Source of the DNA: Pseudomonas sp. URMO17WK12:I2
GTDB taxonomy: Bacteria; Pseudomonadota; Gammaproteobacteria; Pseudomonadales; Pseudomonadaceae
NCBI RefSeq assembly: GCF_003253735.1
Contig: NZ_QKYW01000004.1
Coordinates: forward strand, 186,001-250,000
DNA length: 64,000 nucleotides
Direction of reading: 5' to 3'
The translations under genes and the position numbers were made by a program. Positions 25,188 through 35,888 of this stretch are shown here, piece after piece. The notes under the pieces are model-generated. The model had not been told where the DNA came from. It saw only the letters and a list, made by a program, of their open reading frames with translations, and made no database searches. Position 1 is the first letter of the stretch. Each line of letters opens with the position of its first letter.

Positions 25188-26210
25188 ATGCAAAAGACCA
25201 TGAAAGCCGCTGTCGTTCACGCCTTTGGCGAGCCCCTGCGGCTCGAGGAAGTGAAGGTGCCGCTGCCTGGCCCCGGGCAGATACTGGTGAAGATCGAAGC
25301 GGCGGGCGTCTGCCACACCGACCTGCACGCCGCCGATGGCGACTGGCCGGTAAAGCCCAGCCTGCCATTCATTCCCGGCCACGAAGGTGTTGGTTACGTG
25401 GCCGCAGTAGGTGCCGGGGTGACCCGCGTGCGCGAAGGCGACCGAGTTGGCGTGCCCTGGCTGTATACCGCCTGCGGCTGCTGCGAGCACTGCCTGACGG
25501 GCTGGGAAACCCTGTGCGCCGAGCAGCAGAACACCGGCTACTCGGTGAACGGCAGTTATGCCGAATATGTGCTGGCCGACCCCAGCTATGTGGGCATCCT
25601 GCCGAAGAACGTCGAGTTCGCCGAGATCGCGCCGATCCTCTGCGCGGGCGTCACCGTCTATAAAGGCCTGAAAGTGACCGGCGCCCGCCCCGGCCAGTGG
25701 GTGGCGATTTCCGGCATCGGCGGCCTCGGCCACGTGGCCGTGCAGTACGCCCGCGCCATGGGCCTGCACGTGGCCGCCATCGATGTGGACGACGACAAGC
25801 TGGCGCTGGCCAAAAAGCTCGGCGCCAGCCTGACCATCAATGCCCGCCATGAAAACCCGGCCGAGATCATTCAGCGCGACATTGGCGGCGCCCACGGCGT
25901 GCTGGTTACCGCGGTGTCGAACAGCGCCTTCGGCCAGGCGATCGGCATGGCCCGCCGGGGCGGCACCGTGGCCCTCGTGGGGTTGCCGCCAGGTGACTTC
26001 CCGACGCCGATTTTCGATGTGGTGCTCAAGGCCATCAGCATCACCGGCTCCATCGTCGGCACCCGCGCGGACCTGCAGGAGGCCCTGGACTTCGCCGGCG
26101 AAGGGCTGGTCAAGGCGACTATCCACTGCGACCGCCTGGATAACGTCAATGGCGTGCTCGAGCAGATGCGCGCCGGGCAGATAGAAGGCCGGGTGGTGAT
26201 GCAGTTCTAA
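25188..26210 (+). CDS. adhP: Zinc-dependent alcohol dehydrogenase (AdhP/AdhA type)
   Basis: The ATG at 25188 has GAGAGGA upstream and gives 340 residues. The catalytic zinc site is [12 protein letters not shown] (near residue 40) with GHEGVG at about 63; the structural zinc cysteines lie in [15 protein letters not shown] (about 94-108). The NAD-binding [20 protein letters not shown] segment, shown as [15 protein letters not shown], fits NAD specificity with a following acidic residue (AIDVDDD). It would oxidise ethanol and other short alcohols. Placement next to purEK matches P. aeruginosa adhA, from memory. Confidence 0.93.
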   Translation: MQKTMKAAVVHAFGEPLRLEEVKVPLPGPGQILVKIEAAGVCHTDLHAADGDWPVKPSLPFIPGHEGVGYVAAVGAGVTRVREGDRVGVPWLYTACGCCEHCLTGWETLCAEQQNTGYSVNGSYAEYVLADPSYVGILPKNVEFAEIAPILCAGVTVYKGLKVTGARPGQWVAISGIGGLGHVAVQYARAMGLHVAAIDVDDDKLALAKKLGASLTINARHENPAEIIQRDIGGAHGVLVTAVSNSAFGQAIGMARRGGTVALVGLPPGDFPTPIFDVVLKAISITGSIVGTRADLQEALDFAGEGLVKATIHCDRLDNVNGVLEQMRAGQIEGRVVMQF

Positions 26211-26299
26211 GAGTGGCGTTTGCCAGCGGGAACGGGCTCACAGTGCCCGCTGTCAGACGCCGTTAGACTCAGCCTTATCAACCACCGAAGGACTCCGCC

Positions 26300-27097
26300 A
26301 TGACACGGCTGTCGCTGCTTATCGCCTCAACCCTCCTGACCTTCAACGCCAGCGCCCTGGAGCTGGCGAAGTACCCCAAAACCTTCGTCGCCGACAAGGG
26401 CATCAGCGTGGTCATTGCCCCCAGCAGTGACGAGAAGCAGGCCCTGGTGCAGATCAGCGGTATCAACCACCCGCTCGATGAAGTGGTGCTGCTGACCGAC
26501 GTCAAACCGCGCAGCCAGGATGAAAGCGACTACGCCACCACCCTCGATGGCAGCGCCTACGTGCTGATCGGCCAGCGCCAGGATTGGGGGGGCGAGTCCT
26601 ACCAGCTGTACCTGCCGAACAACCGCGACCCGCTGTACCTGAGCTTCGACGAGAAAGCCAGTAAGGCAGTCAAGCCAGCCGAGCTGCTGGCCCTCTATGA
26701 GAAGCAGCACAAGGACGGCGTGCAGGACAAGCTGGCCCGCTTCGACCGCGAGAAGCGTCAGCAGTACCACGTCGAGCGCCTGCAACAGATGGACAAGGAG
26801 GCGTCGGCCAGCTGCGGCACCACCCTCAAGACCGACATCGACTGGCAGGCGATGGATGAGCAACTGCTTAAAGAACTGAGCGTTTCCGGCTACTGCGGCG
26901 AGGTGGTCAACCAAATGAACAACCTGTGCAGCAGCTCCCCCGAGTTCAAGGAGCAGGCTGCCAAGCTCAACACCGTCGAGTGCAGCTTCGGCAAGGAAAT
27001 GAAGATCCGCGAGCAGGGCAATCGCATCCTGTTCACCACCGAGCGCGACGCGGCCAACCAGGGCGAATTCATCAACGCCTTTCTGCGTAATCGCTAA
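26300..27097 (+). CDS. Predicted periplasmic protein of unknown function
   Basis: The 265-residue product has a signal peptide (MTRLSLLIASTLLTFNASA). The first half has a strand-rich segment with a repeated hydrophobic core (GISVVIAPSSDEKQALVQI, SAYVLIGQRQDWGGESYQL). The second half is strongly helical and charged (DKLARFDREKRQQYHVERLQ), with five cysteines that could pair in the oxidising periplasm. I do not recognise the family. It stands alone ahead of the aat operon and is followed by a small hairpin. Confidence 0.6.
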   Translation: MTRLSLLIASTLLTFNASALELAKYPKTFVADKGISVVIAPSSDEKQALVQISGINHPLDEVVLLTDVKPRSQDESDYATTLDGSAYVLIGQRQDWGGESYQLYLPNNRDPLYLSFDEKASKAVKPAELLALYEKQHKDGVQDKLARFDREKRQQYHVERLQQMDKEASASCGTTLKTDIDWQAMDEQLLKELSVSGYCGEVVNQMNNLCSSSPEFKEQAAKLNTVECSFGKEMKIREQGNRILFTTERDAANQGEFINAFLRNR

Positions 27098-27110
27098 GCA
27101 ACACCCTGCC

Positions 27111-27131
27111 GGGCGGTCGTCCAGACCGCCC
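27111..27131 (+). terminator. Small hairpin after the periplasmic-protein gene
   Basis: GGGCGGTC, a GTCCA loop and GACCGCCC lie 13 bases past the stop. No strong T-run follows, so termination may be partial. Confidence 0.45.
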
Positions 27132-27139
27132 ACCTCTCA

Positions 27140-27153
27140 TTCGGAAATCCGAA
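27140..27153 (+). promoter_or_regulatory. Candidate AauR-binding dyad 1
   Basis: TTCGGAAATCCGAA is a perfect TTCGG-N4-CCGAA palindrome, the form I recall being published for AauR targets in Pseudomonas. It lies about 130-140 bp upstream of the sigma-54 promoter, a normal enhancer distance. Confidence 0.75.
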
Positions 27154-27162
27154 CGCCAGGCG

Positions 27163-27176
27163 GTCGAAAAACCGAA
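27163..27176 (+). promoter_or_regulatory. Candidate AauR-binding dyad 2
   Basis: GTCGAAAAACCGAA keeps the right half-site CCGAA and three of five bases of the left half. Its centre is 23 bp from that of dyad 1, about two helical turns, as expected for two dimers bound side by side. Confidence 0.6.
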
Positions 27177-27271
27177 CATCCGACCATCAGGTCCTCGCCC
27201 GCCGACCGAGCCAGAAATTAATATCCTTTATTTTCATAGACTTGAACCGAAAAACAGAGACACAAAAGGCC

Positions 27272-27287
27272 TGGCACACATCCTGCT
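27272..27287 (+). promoter_or_regulatory. Sigma-54 promoter of the aat operon
   Basis: TGGCACACATCCTGCT has GG at 27273-27274 and GC at 27285-27286 separated by exactly ten bases, matching the -24/-12 consensus TGGCAC-N5-TTGCW with one mismatch (C for T). Transcription would start near 27298, about 80 bases before aatJ. Confidence 0.8.
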
Positions 27288-27378
27288 CCCTACAAGACAG
27301 GAAAGCGATAGCCCTTCCACACGGAGGCACGTACCCCGCCGTACGTCCCCAATAACAACAACACCGAGGAATCGACCC

Positions 27379-28287
27379 ATGCGTATCGTCCCCCGCGTAC
27401 TGGCTGCAGCCGTTGCCGCCACCCTGATGTCCAGTCCGGTATTCGCCGCCGAACTGACCGGCACCCTGAAGAAGATCAAGGACTCGGGCACCATCACCCT
27501 GGGCCACCGCGACTCGTCCATCCCCTTCTCCTACTATGGCGACACCTCCAAGCAGCCGGTTGGCTATTCCCACGACCTGCAACTCAAGGTCGTCGAAGAG
27601 CTGAAAAAGGAACTGGAGCTGCCTGACCTGAAGGTGCGCTACAATCTGGTGACCTCCCAGACCCGTATCCCCCTGGTGCAGAACGGCACCGTGGATCTGG
27701 AGTGCGGCTCCACCACCAACAATGTCGAGCGTCAGCGTCAGGTTGATTTCTCCGTCGGCATCTTCGAAGTGGGCACCCGCCTGCTGACCAAGAAAAGCAG
27801 CGGCGTGAATGACTTCGAAGACCTCAAGGGCAAGAACGTGGTGACCACCGCCGGCACCACCTCCGAGCGCCTACTCAAGTCCATGAACGCCGAGAAGAAG
27901 ATGGGCATGAACGTGATTTCCGCCAAGGATCACGGTGAGTCCTTCCTGATGCTCGAATCCAACCGCGCAGTCGCCTTCATGATGGACGACGCCCTGCTCG
28001 CCGGCGAAATGGCCAAGGCCAAGAAGCCGGATGACTGGCATGTAGTCGGCACCCCGCAGTCCTTCGAAATCTACGGCTGCATGGTTCGCAAGGGCGACGA
28101 AGGCTTCAAGAAGGTGGTCGACAAGGCCATCACCGATACCTTCGCGTCGGGCGAAATCAACGACATCTACAACAAGTGGTTCCAGCAGCCGGTTCCACCA
28201 AAAGGCCTGAACCTCAATTTCCCCATGAGCGACGAGCTGAAGAAGCTGATCGCCGAGCCCACCGACAAATCTGTAGAGCAGATCTGA
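27379..28287 (+). CDS. aatJ: Glutamate/aspartate ABC transporter substrate-binding protein
   Basis: The 302-residue protein has a signal peptide (MRIVPRVLAAAVAATLMSSPVFA) and an amino-acid-binding SBP_bac_3 fold. GTITLGHRDSSIPFSYYGD opens lobe one; VDLECGSTTNNVERQRQVDF, shown in part as ECGSTTNNVERQRQ, contains ligand-contact residues typical of GltI; DFEDLKGKNVVTTAGTTSE starts lobe two. It captures glutamate and aspartate in the periplasm. AACACCGAGGAA precedes the ATG. Expression is likely driven by the sigma-54 promoter at 27272 and AauR. E. coli calls the equivalent gene gltI. Confidence 0.93.
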   Translation: MRIVPRVLAAAVAATLMSSPVFAAELTGTLKKIKDSGTITLGHRDSSIPFSYYGDTSKQPVGYSHDLQLKVVEELKKELELPDLKVRYNLVTSQTRIPLVQNGTVDLECGSTTNNVERQRQVDFSVGIFEVGTRLLTKKSSGVNDFEDLKGKNVVTTAGTTSERLLKSMNAEKKMGMNVISAKDHGESFLMLESNRAVAFMMDDALLAGEMAKAKKPDDWHVVGTPQSFEIYGCMVRKGDEGFKKVVDKAITDTFASGEINDIYNKWFQQPVPPKGLNLNFPMSDELKKLIAEPTDKSVEQI

Positions 28288-28300
28288 CCGCGTGATGCCG

Positions 28301-28323
28301 CGCCCCTTTCACGAGAAGGGGCG
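28301..28323 (+). terminator. Hairpin between aatJ and aatQ
   Basis: CGCCCCTT, a seven-base loop and AAGGGGCG lie 14 bases after the aatJ stop in a 172-bp gap. It is a strong stem with no T-run, of the sort that stabilises the upstream message or partly stops transcription, keeping the binding protein in excess over the membrane subunits. Confidence 0.55.
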
Positions 28324-28459
28324 TAGCGGGGACCCGGAGGGGCCGCAGGCCTCTCCACCCATTTCCTGACGAAGCCAAAAACCGTCCGTTCCCGCGGACA
28401 CGGGCGACTGTTGCCCGCCACCTGGCTTCGCCGCGTCAACTCACCTGAGGGGAAACCCG

Positions 28460-29206
28460 ATGAACTACAACTGGGACTGGGGCATTTTCTTCAAGTCCAC
28501 CGGCATTGGCGACGAGATCTACCTGGAGTGGTTCCTCACCGGCCTGGGCTGGACCATCGCCATCGCCGTGGTCGGCTGGCTGATCGCCCTGTCGCTTGGC
28601 TCGCTGCTCGGTGTGATGCGCACCGTGCCGAACCGCCTGATCTCCGGAATCGCCACCACCTACGTGGAGATCTTCCGTAACGTACCGCTGCTGGTGCAGC
28701 TGTTCCTCTGGTACTTCCTGATGCCGGACCTGCTGCCCGAACCGCTGGAGCTGTGGTTCAAGCAGGACCTCAACCCGGCCACCTCGGCCTATCTGTCGGT
28801 GGTGGTGTGTCTCGGCCTGTTCACTGCCGCCCGGGTGTGCGAGCAGGTACGTACCGGTATCCAGGCGCTGCCGGCCGGCCAGACCGCGGCGGCCTACGCC
28901 ATGGGTTTCCGCCTGCCGCAGATCTACCGCAACGTGCTGCTGCCCCAGGCCTACCGGATCATCATTCCGCCATTAACCAGTGAGTTTCTGAACATCTTCA
29001 AGAACTCCTCGGTGGCTTCGCTGATCGGCCTCATGGAGCTGCTCGCGCAGACCAAGCAGACCGCCGAGTTCAGCGCCAACCTGTTCGAGGCCTTCACCCT
29101 GGCGACGCTGATCTACTTCACCCTGAACATGAGCCTGATGATGATCATGCGCATGGTCGAGCGCAAAGTTGCCGTGCCGGGCCTGATTTCCGTGGGAGGT
29201 AAGTGA
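28460..29206 (+). CDS. aatQ: Glutamate/aspartate ABC transporter permease 1
   Basis: The 248-residue inner-membrane protein is a HisM/ArtQ-type permease. It has a long hydrophobic helix after a short N-terminal segment (WTIAIAVVGWLIALSLG), the YVEIFRNVPLLVQLFLWYF region, and the ATPase-coupling EAA loop (GQTAAAYAMGFRLPQIYRNV, residues 137-156). About six helices are evident. It pairs with the next permease; its stop overlaps the next start. It is equivalent to gltJ of E. coli. Confidence 0.92.
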   Translation: MNYNWDWGIFFKSTGIGDEIYLEWFLTGLGWTIAIAVVGWLIALSLGSLLGVMRTVPNRLISGIATTYVEIFRNVPLLVQLFLWYFLMPDLLPEPLELWFKQDLNPATSAYLSVVVCLGLFTAARVCEQVRTGIQALPAGQTAAAYAMGFRLPQIYRNVLLPQAYRIIIPPLTSEFLNIFKNSSVASLIGLMELLAQTKQTAEFSANLFEAFTLATLIYFTLNMSLMMIMRMVERKVAVPGLISVGGK

Positions 29207-29871
29207 TGGACTTCAGTCAGATCATTCCCGCTCTGCCAGGCCTCTGGGAAGGCATGGCCATGACCCTGCAACTGATGGTCATGGGCGTTATCGGTGGCGT
29301 GATTCTCGGCACCCTGCTGGCACTGATGCGCCTGTCGAGCAACGTGCTGCTGTCCAAACTGGCAGCCACTTACGTCAACTACTTCCGCTCGATCCCGCTG
29401 CTGCTGGTGATCACCTGGTTCTACTTCGCAGTGCCGTTCATCCTGCGCTGGATCACCGGTGAGGACACCCCCGTGGGCGCGTTCGCGTCCTGCCTGGTGG
29501 CCTTCATCATGTTCGAGGCGGCGTACTTCTGCGAAATCGTCCGTGCCGGCATCCAGTCCATTCCCAAGGGCCAGATGGGCGCTGCCCAGGCACTGGGCAT
29601 GAGCTACGGCCAGACCATGCGCCTGATCATCCTGCCCCAGGCGTTTCGCAAGATGACCCCGCTGCTGCTGCAGCAGAGCATCATCCTGTTCCAGGACACC
29701 TCGCTGGTCTACACCGTCGGCCTGATGGACTTCCTCAATGCTGCCCGTTCGCGCGGCGACATTCTGGGTCAGCCCCATGAATTCCTGATCTTCGCCGGTC
29801 TGGTCTACTTCACCATCAGCTTCGCTGCCTCGCAGCTGGTCAAGCTCCTGCAAAAAAGGTTAGCCGTATGA
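29206..29871 (+). CDS. aatM: Glutamate/aspartate ABC transporter permease 2
   Basis: I use the ATG at 29206, which overlaps the aatQ stop by one base (TGATG); an in-frame GTG at 29203 is an alternative. The 221-residue protein has the same permease fold, with [19 protein letters not shown] in the second helix region and the EAA loop [20 protein letters not shown], shown here as [16 protein letters not shown]. It overlaps the ATPase gene by four bases. It is equivalent to gltK. Confidence 0.92.
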   Translation: MDFSQIIPALPGLWEGMAMTLQLMVMGVIGGVILGTLLALMRLSSNVLLSKLAATYVNYFRSIPLLLVITWFYFAVPFILRWITGEDTPVGAFASCLVAFIMFEAAYFCEIVRAGIQSIPKGQMGAAQALGMSYGQTMRLIILPQAFRKMTPLLLQQSIILFQDTSLVYTVGLMDFLNAARSRGDILGQPHEFLIFAGLVYFTISFAASQLVKLLQKRLAV

Positions 29872-30602
29872 TTTCCATCAAGAACGTCAACAAGTGGTAT
29901 GGGGACTTCCAGGTACTGACCGACTGCACCACGAACGTCAAGAAAGGCGAAGTGGTCGTGGTCTGCGGGCCATCCGGCTCGGGCAAGTCGACCCTGATCA
30001 AGTGCGTCAACGCCCTGGAGCCGTTCCAGAAGGGCGACATCGTGGTCGACGGCACCTCGATTGCCGACAAGAAGACCAACCTGCCGAAACTGCGCTCGCG
30101 CGTCGGCATGGTGTTCCAGCACTTCGAGCTGTTCCCGCACCTGACCATCACCGAAAACCTGACCATCGCGCAGATCAAGGTGCTGGGCCGCAGCAAGGAA
30201 GAAGCCACCAAGAAAGGCTTGCAGCTGCTCGACCGCGTCGGCCTCTCGGAGCACGCCCACAAGCACCCGGGCCAGCTCTCCGGCGGCCAGCAGCAGCGGG
30301 TGGCGATTGCTCGCGCCCTGGCCATGGATCCGATCGTCATGCTGTTCGACGAACCGACCTCGGCGCTGGACCCGGAAATGGTCAATGAAGTGCTCGACGT
30401 GATGGTGCAGCTGGCCCACGAAGGCATGACCATGATGTGCGTAACCCACGAGATGGGCTTCGCCCGCAAGGTCGCCGACCGGGTGATCTTCATGGACGCC
30501 GGCAAGATCGTCGAAGACTGTCCCAAGGAAGAATTCTTCGGCGACATCAGCGCCCGCTCCGACCGCGCCCAGCAGTTCCTCGCCAAGATCCTCCAGCATT
30601 GA
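29868..30602 (+). CDS. aatP: Glutamate/aspartate ABC transporter ATP-binding protein
   Basis: The 244-residue ATPase has Walker [10 protein letters not shown] (residues 37-45), Q-loop [10 protein letters not shown], signature [15 protein letters not shown] near 137, Walker [14 protein letters not shown] and the switch histidine VTHEMGFA. This is the GlnQ/GltL type that powers polar amino-acid uptake. It closes the four-gene transporter set. Because two other transporter fragments in this window (46883-48537, and the lone binding proteins at 38560 and 39497) lack an ATPase, it is worth considering as a shared energiser, though that is speculation. Confidence 0.95.
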   Translation: MISIKNVNKWYGDFQVLTDCTTNVKKGEVVVVCGPSGSGKSTLIKCVNALEPFQKGDIVVDGTSIADKKTNLPKLRSRVGMVFQHFELFPHLTITENLTIAQIKVLGRSKEEATKKGLQLLDRVGLSEHAHKHPGQLSGGQQQRVAIARALAMDPIVMLFDEPTSALDPEMVNEVLDVMVQLAHEGMTMMCVTHEMGFARKVADRVIFMDAGKIVEDCPKEEFFGDISARSDRAQQFLAKILQH

Positions 30603-30608
30603 TGCGCC

Positions 30609-30635
30609 AGGCCCGCTATCGCCGATAGCGGGCCT
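30609..30635 (+). terminator. Hairpin between aatP and ggt
   Basis: AGGCCCGCTATC, a GCC loop and GATAGCGGGCCT, six bases past the aatP stop. No T-run follows directly (TACACTCG), so it may attenuate rather than stop transcription into ggt. Confidence 0.65.
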
Positions 30636-30671
30636 ACACTCGAAAAGCCCAATAAAAAATCGAGGCCCCTC

Positions 30672-32345
<1,674 letters not shown>

Positions 32346-32435
32346 GCCCCGTGTCATGACCCGCCCCCCACGGCACCGCCGCGCCCGCGGCGGTGAGCCG
32401 CCACCCGCGCCCTCGCGCGGGCTGGTTCGGTTACG

Positions 32436-34346
32436 GTGACTGTGATGCAATGCGCGTCCGTCAGTCTACCTGGGGTGCCGCCCGCCTTGGCCGCCAAACC
32501 GCGCTACGTCCGCCACCTGTCGCTGACCCTGCTGATGCTGGCACTGGTCGCCGCCTGCGGCTACGCCGGCTACTACCTCAGCGAAAAAGCGGGCATCCGC
32601 AGCCTGGTCGAAAGCGGTGAGCGCCAGCTCGAGCTCAATGCCAGGGCGGTGGAAAGCGAGATCAACAAGTACACCTACCTGCCCAGCCTGCTGGAGCTCG
32701 AATCCAACGTCAGCCGCCTGCTGCTGACCCCCGACGCCTACCGGCGCCAGCGCGTCAACGACTACCTCGAAGGCCTCAACCAGCGCAGCGGCAGCCTGGC
32801 TATCTACGTGATGGACACCGACGGCCGCGTGCTGGCCACCAGCAACTGGCGCCAGGCCGACAGCTACCTGGGCGAGGATCTGTCGTTCCGCGCCTATTTC
32901 CAGGACGCCCTGGAAGGCGAACAGGGTCGCTTCTACGGGATCGGCAGCACCACCGGCGAGCCGGGCTATTACCTGTCCCATGGGCTCAAGGCCAACGGCC
33001 GGATCATCGGCGTGGCGGTGGTCAAGGTGCGCCTCGACCCGCTCGAGCAGCGTTGGCAACGGGCACGCCTGGAAGCCTACGTCAGCGACGAGAACGGCAT
33101 CATCATTCTCTCCAGCGATCCGATGCGACGCCTCAAGGCGGTACGCCCGCTCAACGCCGACACCAAGGAGCGCCTGGCGCGCAGCCTGCAGTATCACTGG
33201 TCGTCGCTCGACGAGCTGATTCCCCTGGCGCGCAAACCCCTGGACACCGGGGTCGAGCAGGTCAGCTTCGCGGGTCACAATGGGCAGGACGCCAGCGAGG
33301 TCACCAACTACCTCGCCCAGAGCCGCCCCCTGGAAGACACCCCCTGGCACCTGACTCTGCTCAGCCCGCTGCAGGACCTGCGCCGCGAAGCCATCAGCCA
33401 CGGCATGCTGGCCGCCGCCGGCTTCGCCCTGCTGGCCTTTCTGCTGATCGCCTGGAACGAGCGCCGCAAGGTGATCGCCACCCGCCTCGCCGCCCGTGAG
33501 GCCCTGCAACTGGCCAACAGCGAGCTGGAGCGCAAGATCACCGAGCGTACCGCCGACCTGCGCGCCAGCAACGACCGCCTCAAGGCGCAGATTCGCGAGC
33601 GCCGCCAGGCCGAGGAAACCCTGCGCCTGGCCCAGGACGAACTGGTGCAGGCCGGCAAGCTGGCGGTCATCGGGCAGATGTCCACCAGCATCGCCCACGA
33701 ACTCAACCAGCCCCTGGCGGCGCTGCGCACGCTGTCCGGCAACACCGTGCGCTTCCTGTCCCGCGGTGCCTACGACGTGGCCACCACCAACCTGCAGACC
33801 ATCAATGAGCTGGTCGACCGCATGGGCAAGATCACCGGCAGCCTGCGCGCCTTCGCCCGCCGCTCCAACGACGGTGGCGAAGCCAGCCTGAGCAAGGCCG
33901 TGGACGCCGCGCTGCAGGTGGTGCAACCGCGCCTGGAACGCACGCCGCTGAACATCCATCACCAGTTCGAGGACGCCCGGCTGGCGATCAACCAGACCCG
34001 CCTGGAGCAGATCCTGGTCAACCTGATCGCCAATGCCGCCGACGCGATGAGCGCCCAGGCCGATCGCCAACTGTGGCTGCAGGGCAGCGCCGAGGGCGAG
34101 CGCTACCGCCTGCGCGTGCAGGACAACGGCCCCGGCATTGCCCCCGAAGACCGTACCCATCTGTTCGAACCCTTCTTCACCACCAAGCCCGGCGAGCAGG
34201 GCCTGGGGCTCGGCCTGACGTTATCGGCCAGCCTCGCCGCAGCCGCTGGCGGCAGCCTCAGCGCCGACCATCCGCCCCAAGGCGGCACCGCTTTCGAACT
34301 CAACCTGCCCCAGGTTGCCGTTGTCATGGAGACACCCGATGAATGA
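32436..34346 (+). CDS. aauS: Sensor histidine kinase for acidic amino acids (DctB type)
   Basis: The 636-residue protein starts at GTG 32436 (in-frame GTG 32442 and ATG 32445 are alternatives). A first transmembrane helix (LTLLMLALVAACGYAGYYL, near 30-50), a periplasmic double-Cache domain and a second helix (GMLAAAGFALLAFLLIAW, about 323-340) follow. A coiled coil then leads to the DctB-type dimerisation motif MSTSIAHELNQPLAALRTLS and the ATPase boxes (NLIANAADAM, DNGPGIAPEDR, GLGLGLTLS). The protein would sense periplasmic glutamate or aspartate and phosphorylate AauR. The response-regulator gene overlaps its 3' end. Confidence 0.9.
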   Translation: MTVMQCASVSLPGVPPALAAKPRYVRHLSLTLLMLALVAACGYAGYYLSEKAGIRSLVESGERQLELNARAVESEINKYTYLPSLLELESNVSRLLLTPDAYRRQRVNDYLEGLNQRSGSLAIYVMDTDGRVLATSNWRQADSYLGEDLSFRAYFQDALEGEQGRFYGIGSTTGEPGYYLSHGLKANGRIIGVAVVKVRLDPLEQRWQRARLEAYVSDENGIIILSSDPMRRLKAVRPLNADTKERLARSLQYHWSSLDELIPLARKPLDTGVEQVSFAGHNGQDASEVTNYLAQSRPLEDTPWHLTLLSPLQDLRREAISHGMLAAAGFALLAFLLIAWNERRKVIATRLAAREALQLANSELERKITERTADLRASNDRLKAQIRERRQAEETLRLAQDELVQAGKLAVIGQMSTSIAHELNQPLAALRTLSGNTVRFLSRGAYDVATTNLQTINELVDRMGKITGSLRAFARRSNDGGEASLSKAVDAALQVVQPRLERTPLNIHHQFEDARLAINQTRLEQILVNLIANAADAMSAQADRQLWLQGSAEGERYRLRVQDNGPGIAPEDRTHLFEPFFTTKPGEQGLGLGLTLSASLAAAAGGSLSADHPPQGGTAFELNLPQVAVVMETPDE

Positions 34347-35661
34347 TGACCTCACCGTGCTGATCGTCGAGGACGACCCCCACGTGCTGCTCGGCTGCCA
34401 GCAGGCCCTGGCGCTGGAGGACATCCCCTGCGAGGGCGTGGGCAGCGCCGAAGACGCCCTGCGGCGCATCGATGGGGATTTCGCCGGCATCGTCATCAGC
34501 GATATCCGCCTGCCCGGCATGGACGGCCTGCAGCTGCTCGGCGAGCTCAAGCGCCGCGACCCCAGCCTGCCGGTGGTGCTGATCACCGGCCACGGTGACA
34601 TCAGTATGGCGGTAGGCGCCATGCGCGACGGCGCCTATGACTTCATGGAAAAACCCTTCTCGCCGGAGCGCCTGGTGGACGTCGCCCGCCGCGCCCTGGA
34701 ACAACGTAGCCTGGCCCGCGAGGTGTCGTCGCTGCGCCGCCAGCTGGCCGGCAAGCAGGCCCTGGAGCACCGCCTGATCGGCCGCTCGCCGGCCATGCAG
34801 CAACTGCGCGAACTGATCGCCAACGTCGCCGACACCTCGGCCAACGTGTTGATCGAAGGGGAAACCGGTACCGGCAAGGAGCTGGTCGCCCGCTGCCTGC
34901 ACGATTTCAGCCGCCGGCAGAATAAAGCCTTCGTGGCACTGAACTGCGGTGGCCTGCCGGAGAACCTGTTCGAGAGCGAGATTTTCGGCCACGAGGCCCA
35001 TGCCTTTACCGGCGCTGGCAAGCGACGCATCGGCAAGATCGAGCACGCCAACGGCGGCAGCCTGTTTCTCGACGAGATCGAAAGCATGCCGCTCAACCTG
35101 CAGATCAAACTATTGCGCGTGCTGCAGGAGCACAGCCTGGAGCGCCTGGGCTCGAACCAGCCAATCGCCGTCGATTGCCGGGTGATCGCTGCCACCAAGG
35201 CCGACCTCGATGAAGCCGGCAAGGCCGGACAATTTCGCAGCGACCTTTACTACCGCCTCAATGTGGTGACCCTGGAATTACCGCCGTTGCGCGAGCGCCG
35301 CGAAGACATCGCCCTGCTGTTCGAGCACTTCCTGCAGCTCTCGGCTCTGCGCTTCGACCGCGCCGCGCCCGAGCTGGATCGCCATACGCTGGCCGCCCTG
35401 CTGGCCCATGACTGGCCCGGCAACGTGCGCGAACTGCGCAACGTCGCCGAACGCTTTGCCCTCGGCCTGCCGGCCTTCAAGAAAAGCGGCGTCAACGAAG
35501 GTAACCCTGCCACCTTTGCCGAAGCCGTGGAAGCGTTCGAACGCAACCTGCTGGTCGACGCCCTCGAACAACACGCCGGCAACCTCAGCCAGGCCGCCCA
35601 GGCCCTCGGCATGGCCAAGACCACGTTGTTCGACAAGGTGAAGAAGTACGGGTTGGGCTGA
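34339..35661 (+). CDS. aauR: Sigma-54-dependent response regulator
   Basis: I use the ATG at 34339 (MNDDLTVLIVEDDPHVLLG), eight codons inside a longer frame and overlapping the aauS 3' end; 440 residues result. The receiver domain has phospho-acceptor Asp55 (IVISDIRLPGMDG). The AAA+ domain has Walker A GETGTGKE, the sigma-54-contact loop EAHAFTGAGKRR (usually GAFTGA) and Walker B GGSLFLDEIES. A Fis-type helix-turn-helix ends the protein (LSQAAQALGMAKTTLFDKVK). It should activate the sigma-54 promoter at 27272 and perhaps others. Confidence 0.93.
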   Translation: MNDDLTVLIVEDDPHVLLGCQQALALEDIPCEGVGSAEDALRRIDGDFAGIVISDIRLPGMDGLQLLGELKRRDPSLPVVLITGHGDISMAVGAMRDGAYDFMEKPFSPERLVDVARRALEQRSLAREVSSLRRQLAGKQALEHRLIGRSPAMQQLRELIANVADTSANVLIEGETGTGKELVARCLHDFSRRQNKAFVALNCGGLPENLFESEIFGHEAHAFTGAGKRRIGKIEHANGGSLFLDEIESMPLNLQIKLLRVLQEHSLERLGSNQPIAVDCRVIAATKADLDEAGKAGQFRSDLYYRLNVVTLELPPLRERREDIALLFEHFLQLSALRFDRAAPELDRHTLAALLAHDWPGNVRELRNVAERFALGLPAFKKSGVNEGNPATFAEAVEAFERNLLVDALEQHAGNLSQAAQALGMAKTTLFDKVKKYGLG

Positions 35662-35704
35662 GCCGGCCTCGCAGCCAGCCCATGATTGTGGAGTTGCCGG
35701 GATT

Positions 35705-35854
35705 GTGGGAGCGGGCCATGCCCGCGAAAAAAATATCCACACCCCTTAAAGCCTGAAACACAGTAATAAGCAGATCGGCGATCTGGTGTGGGAACGGCTT
35801 ATTGTTCTGGATCGTTCGCGGGCATGAACTGGGCGTCCCCGCCCGCTCCCACAG
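35705..35854. repeat. REP cluster between convergent genes
   Basis: One unit at 35705-35727 (TGTGGGAGCGGGCCATGCCC) is followed by an oppositely arranged pair (TGTGGGAACGG near 35787 and GCCCGCTCCCACA at 35840-35853). They fill the 227-bp gap between aauR and the LysR gene, where I see no other feature. Confidence 0.7.
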
Positions 35855-35888
35855 ATGAATACCCATCACGGCTGCCACCAGGGCAGAC

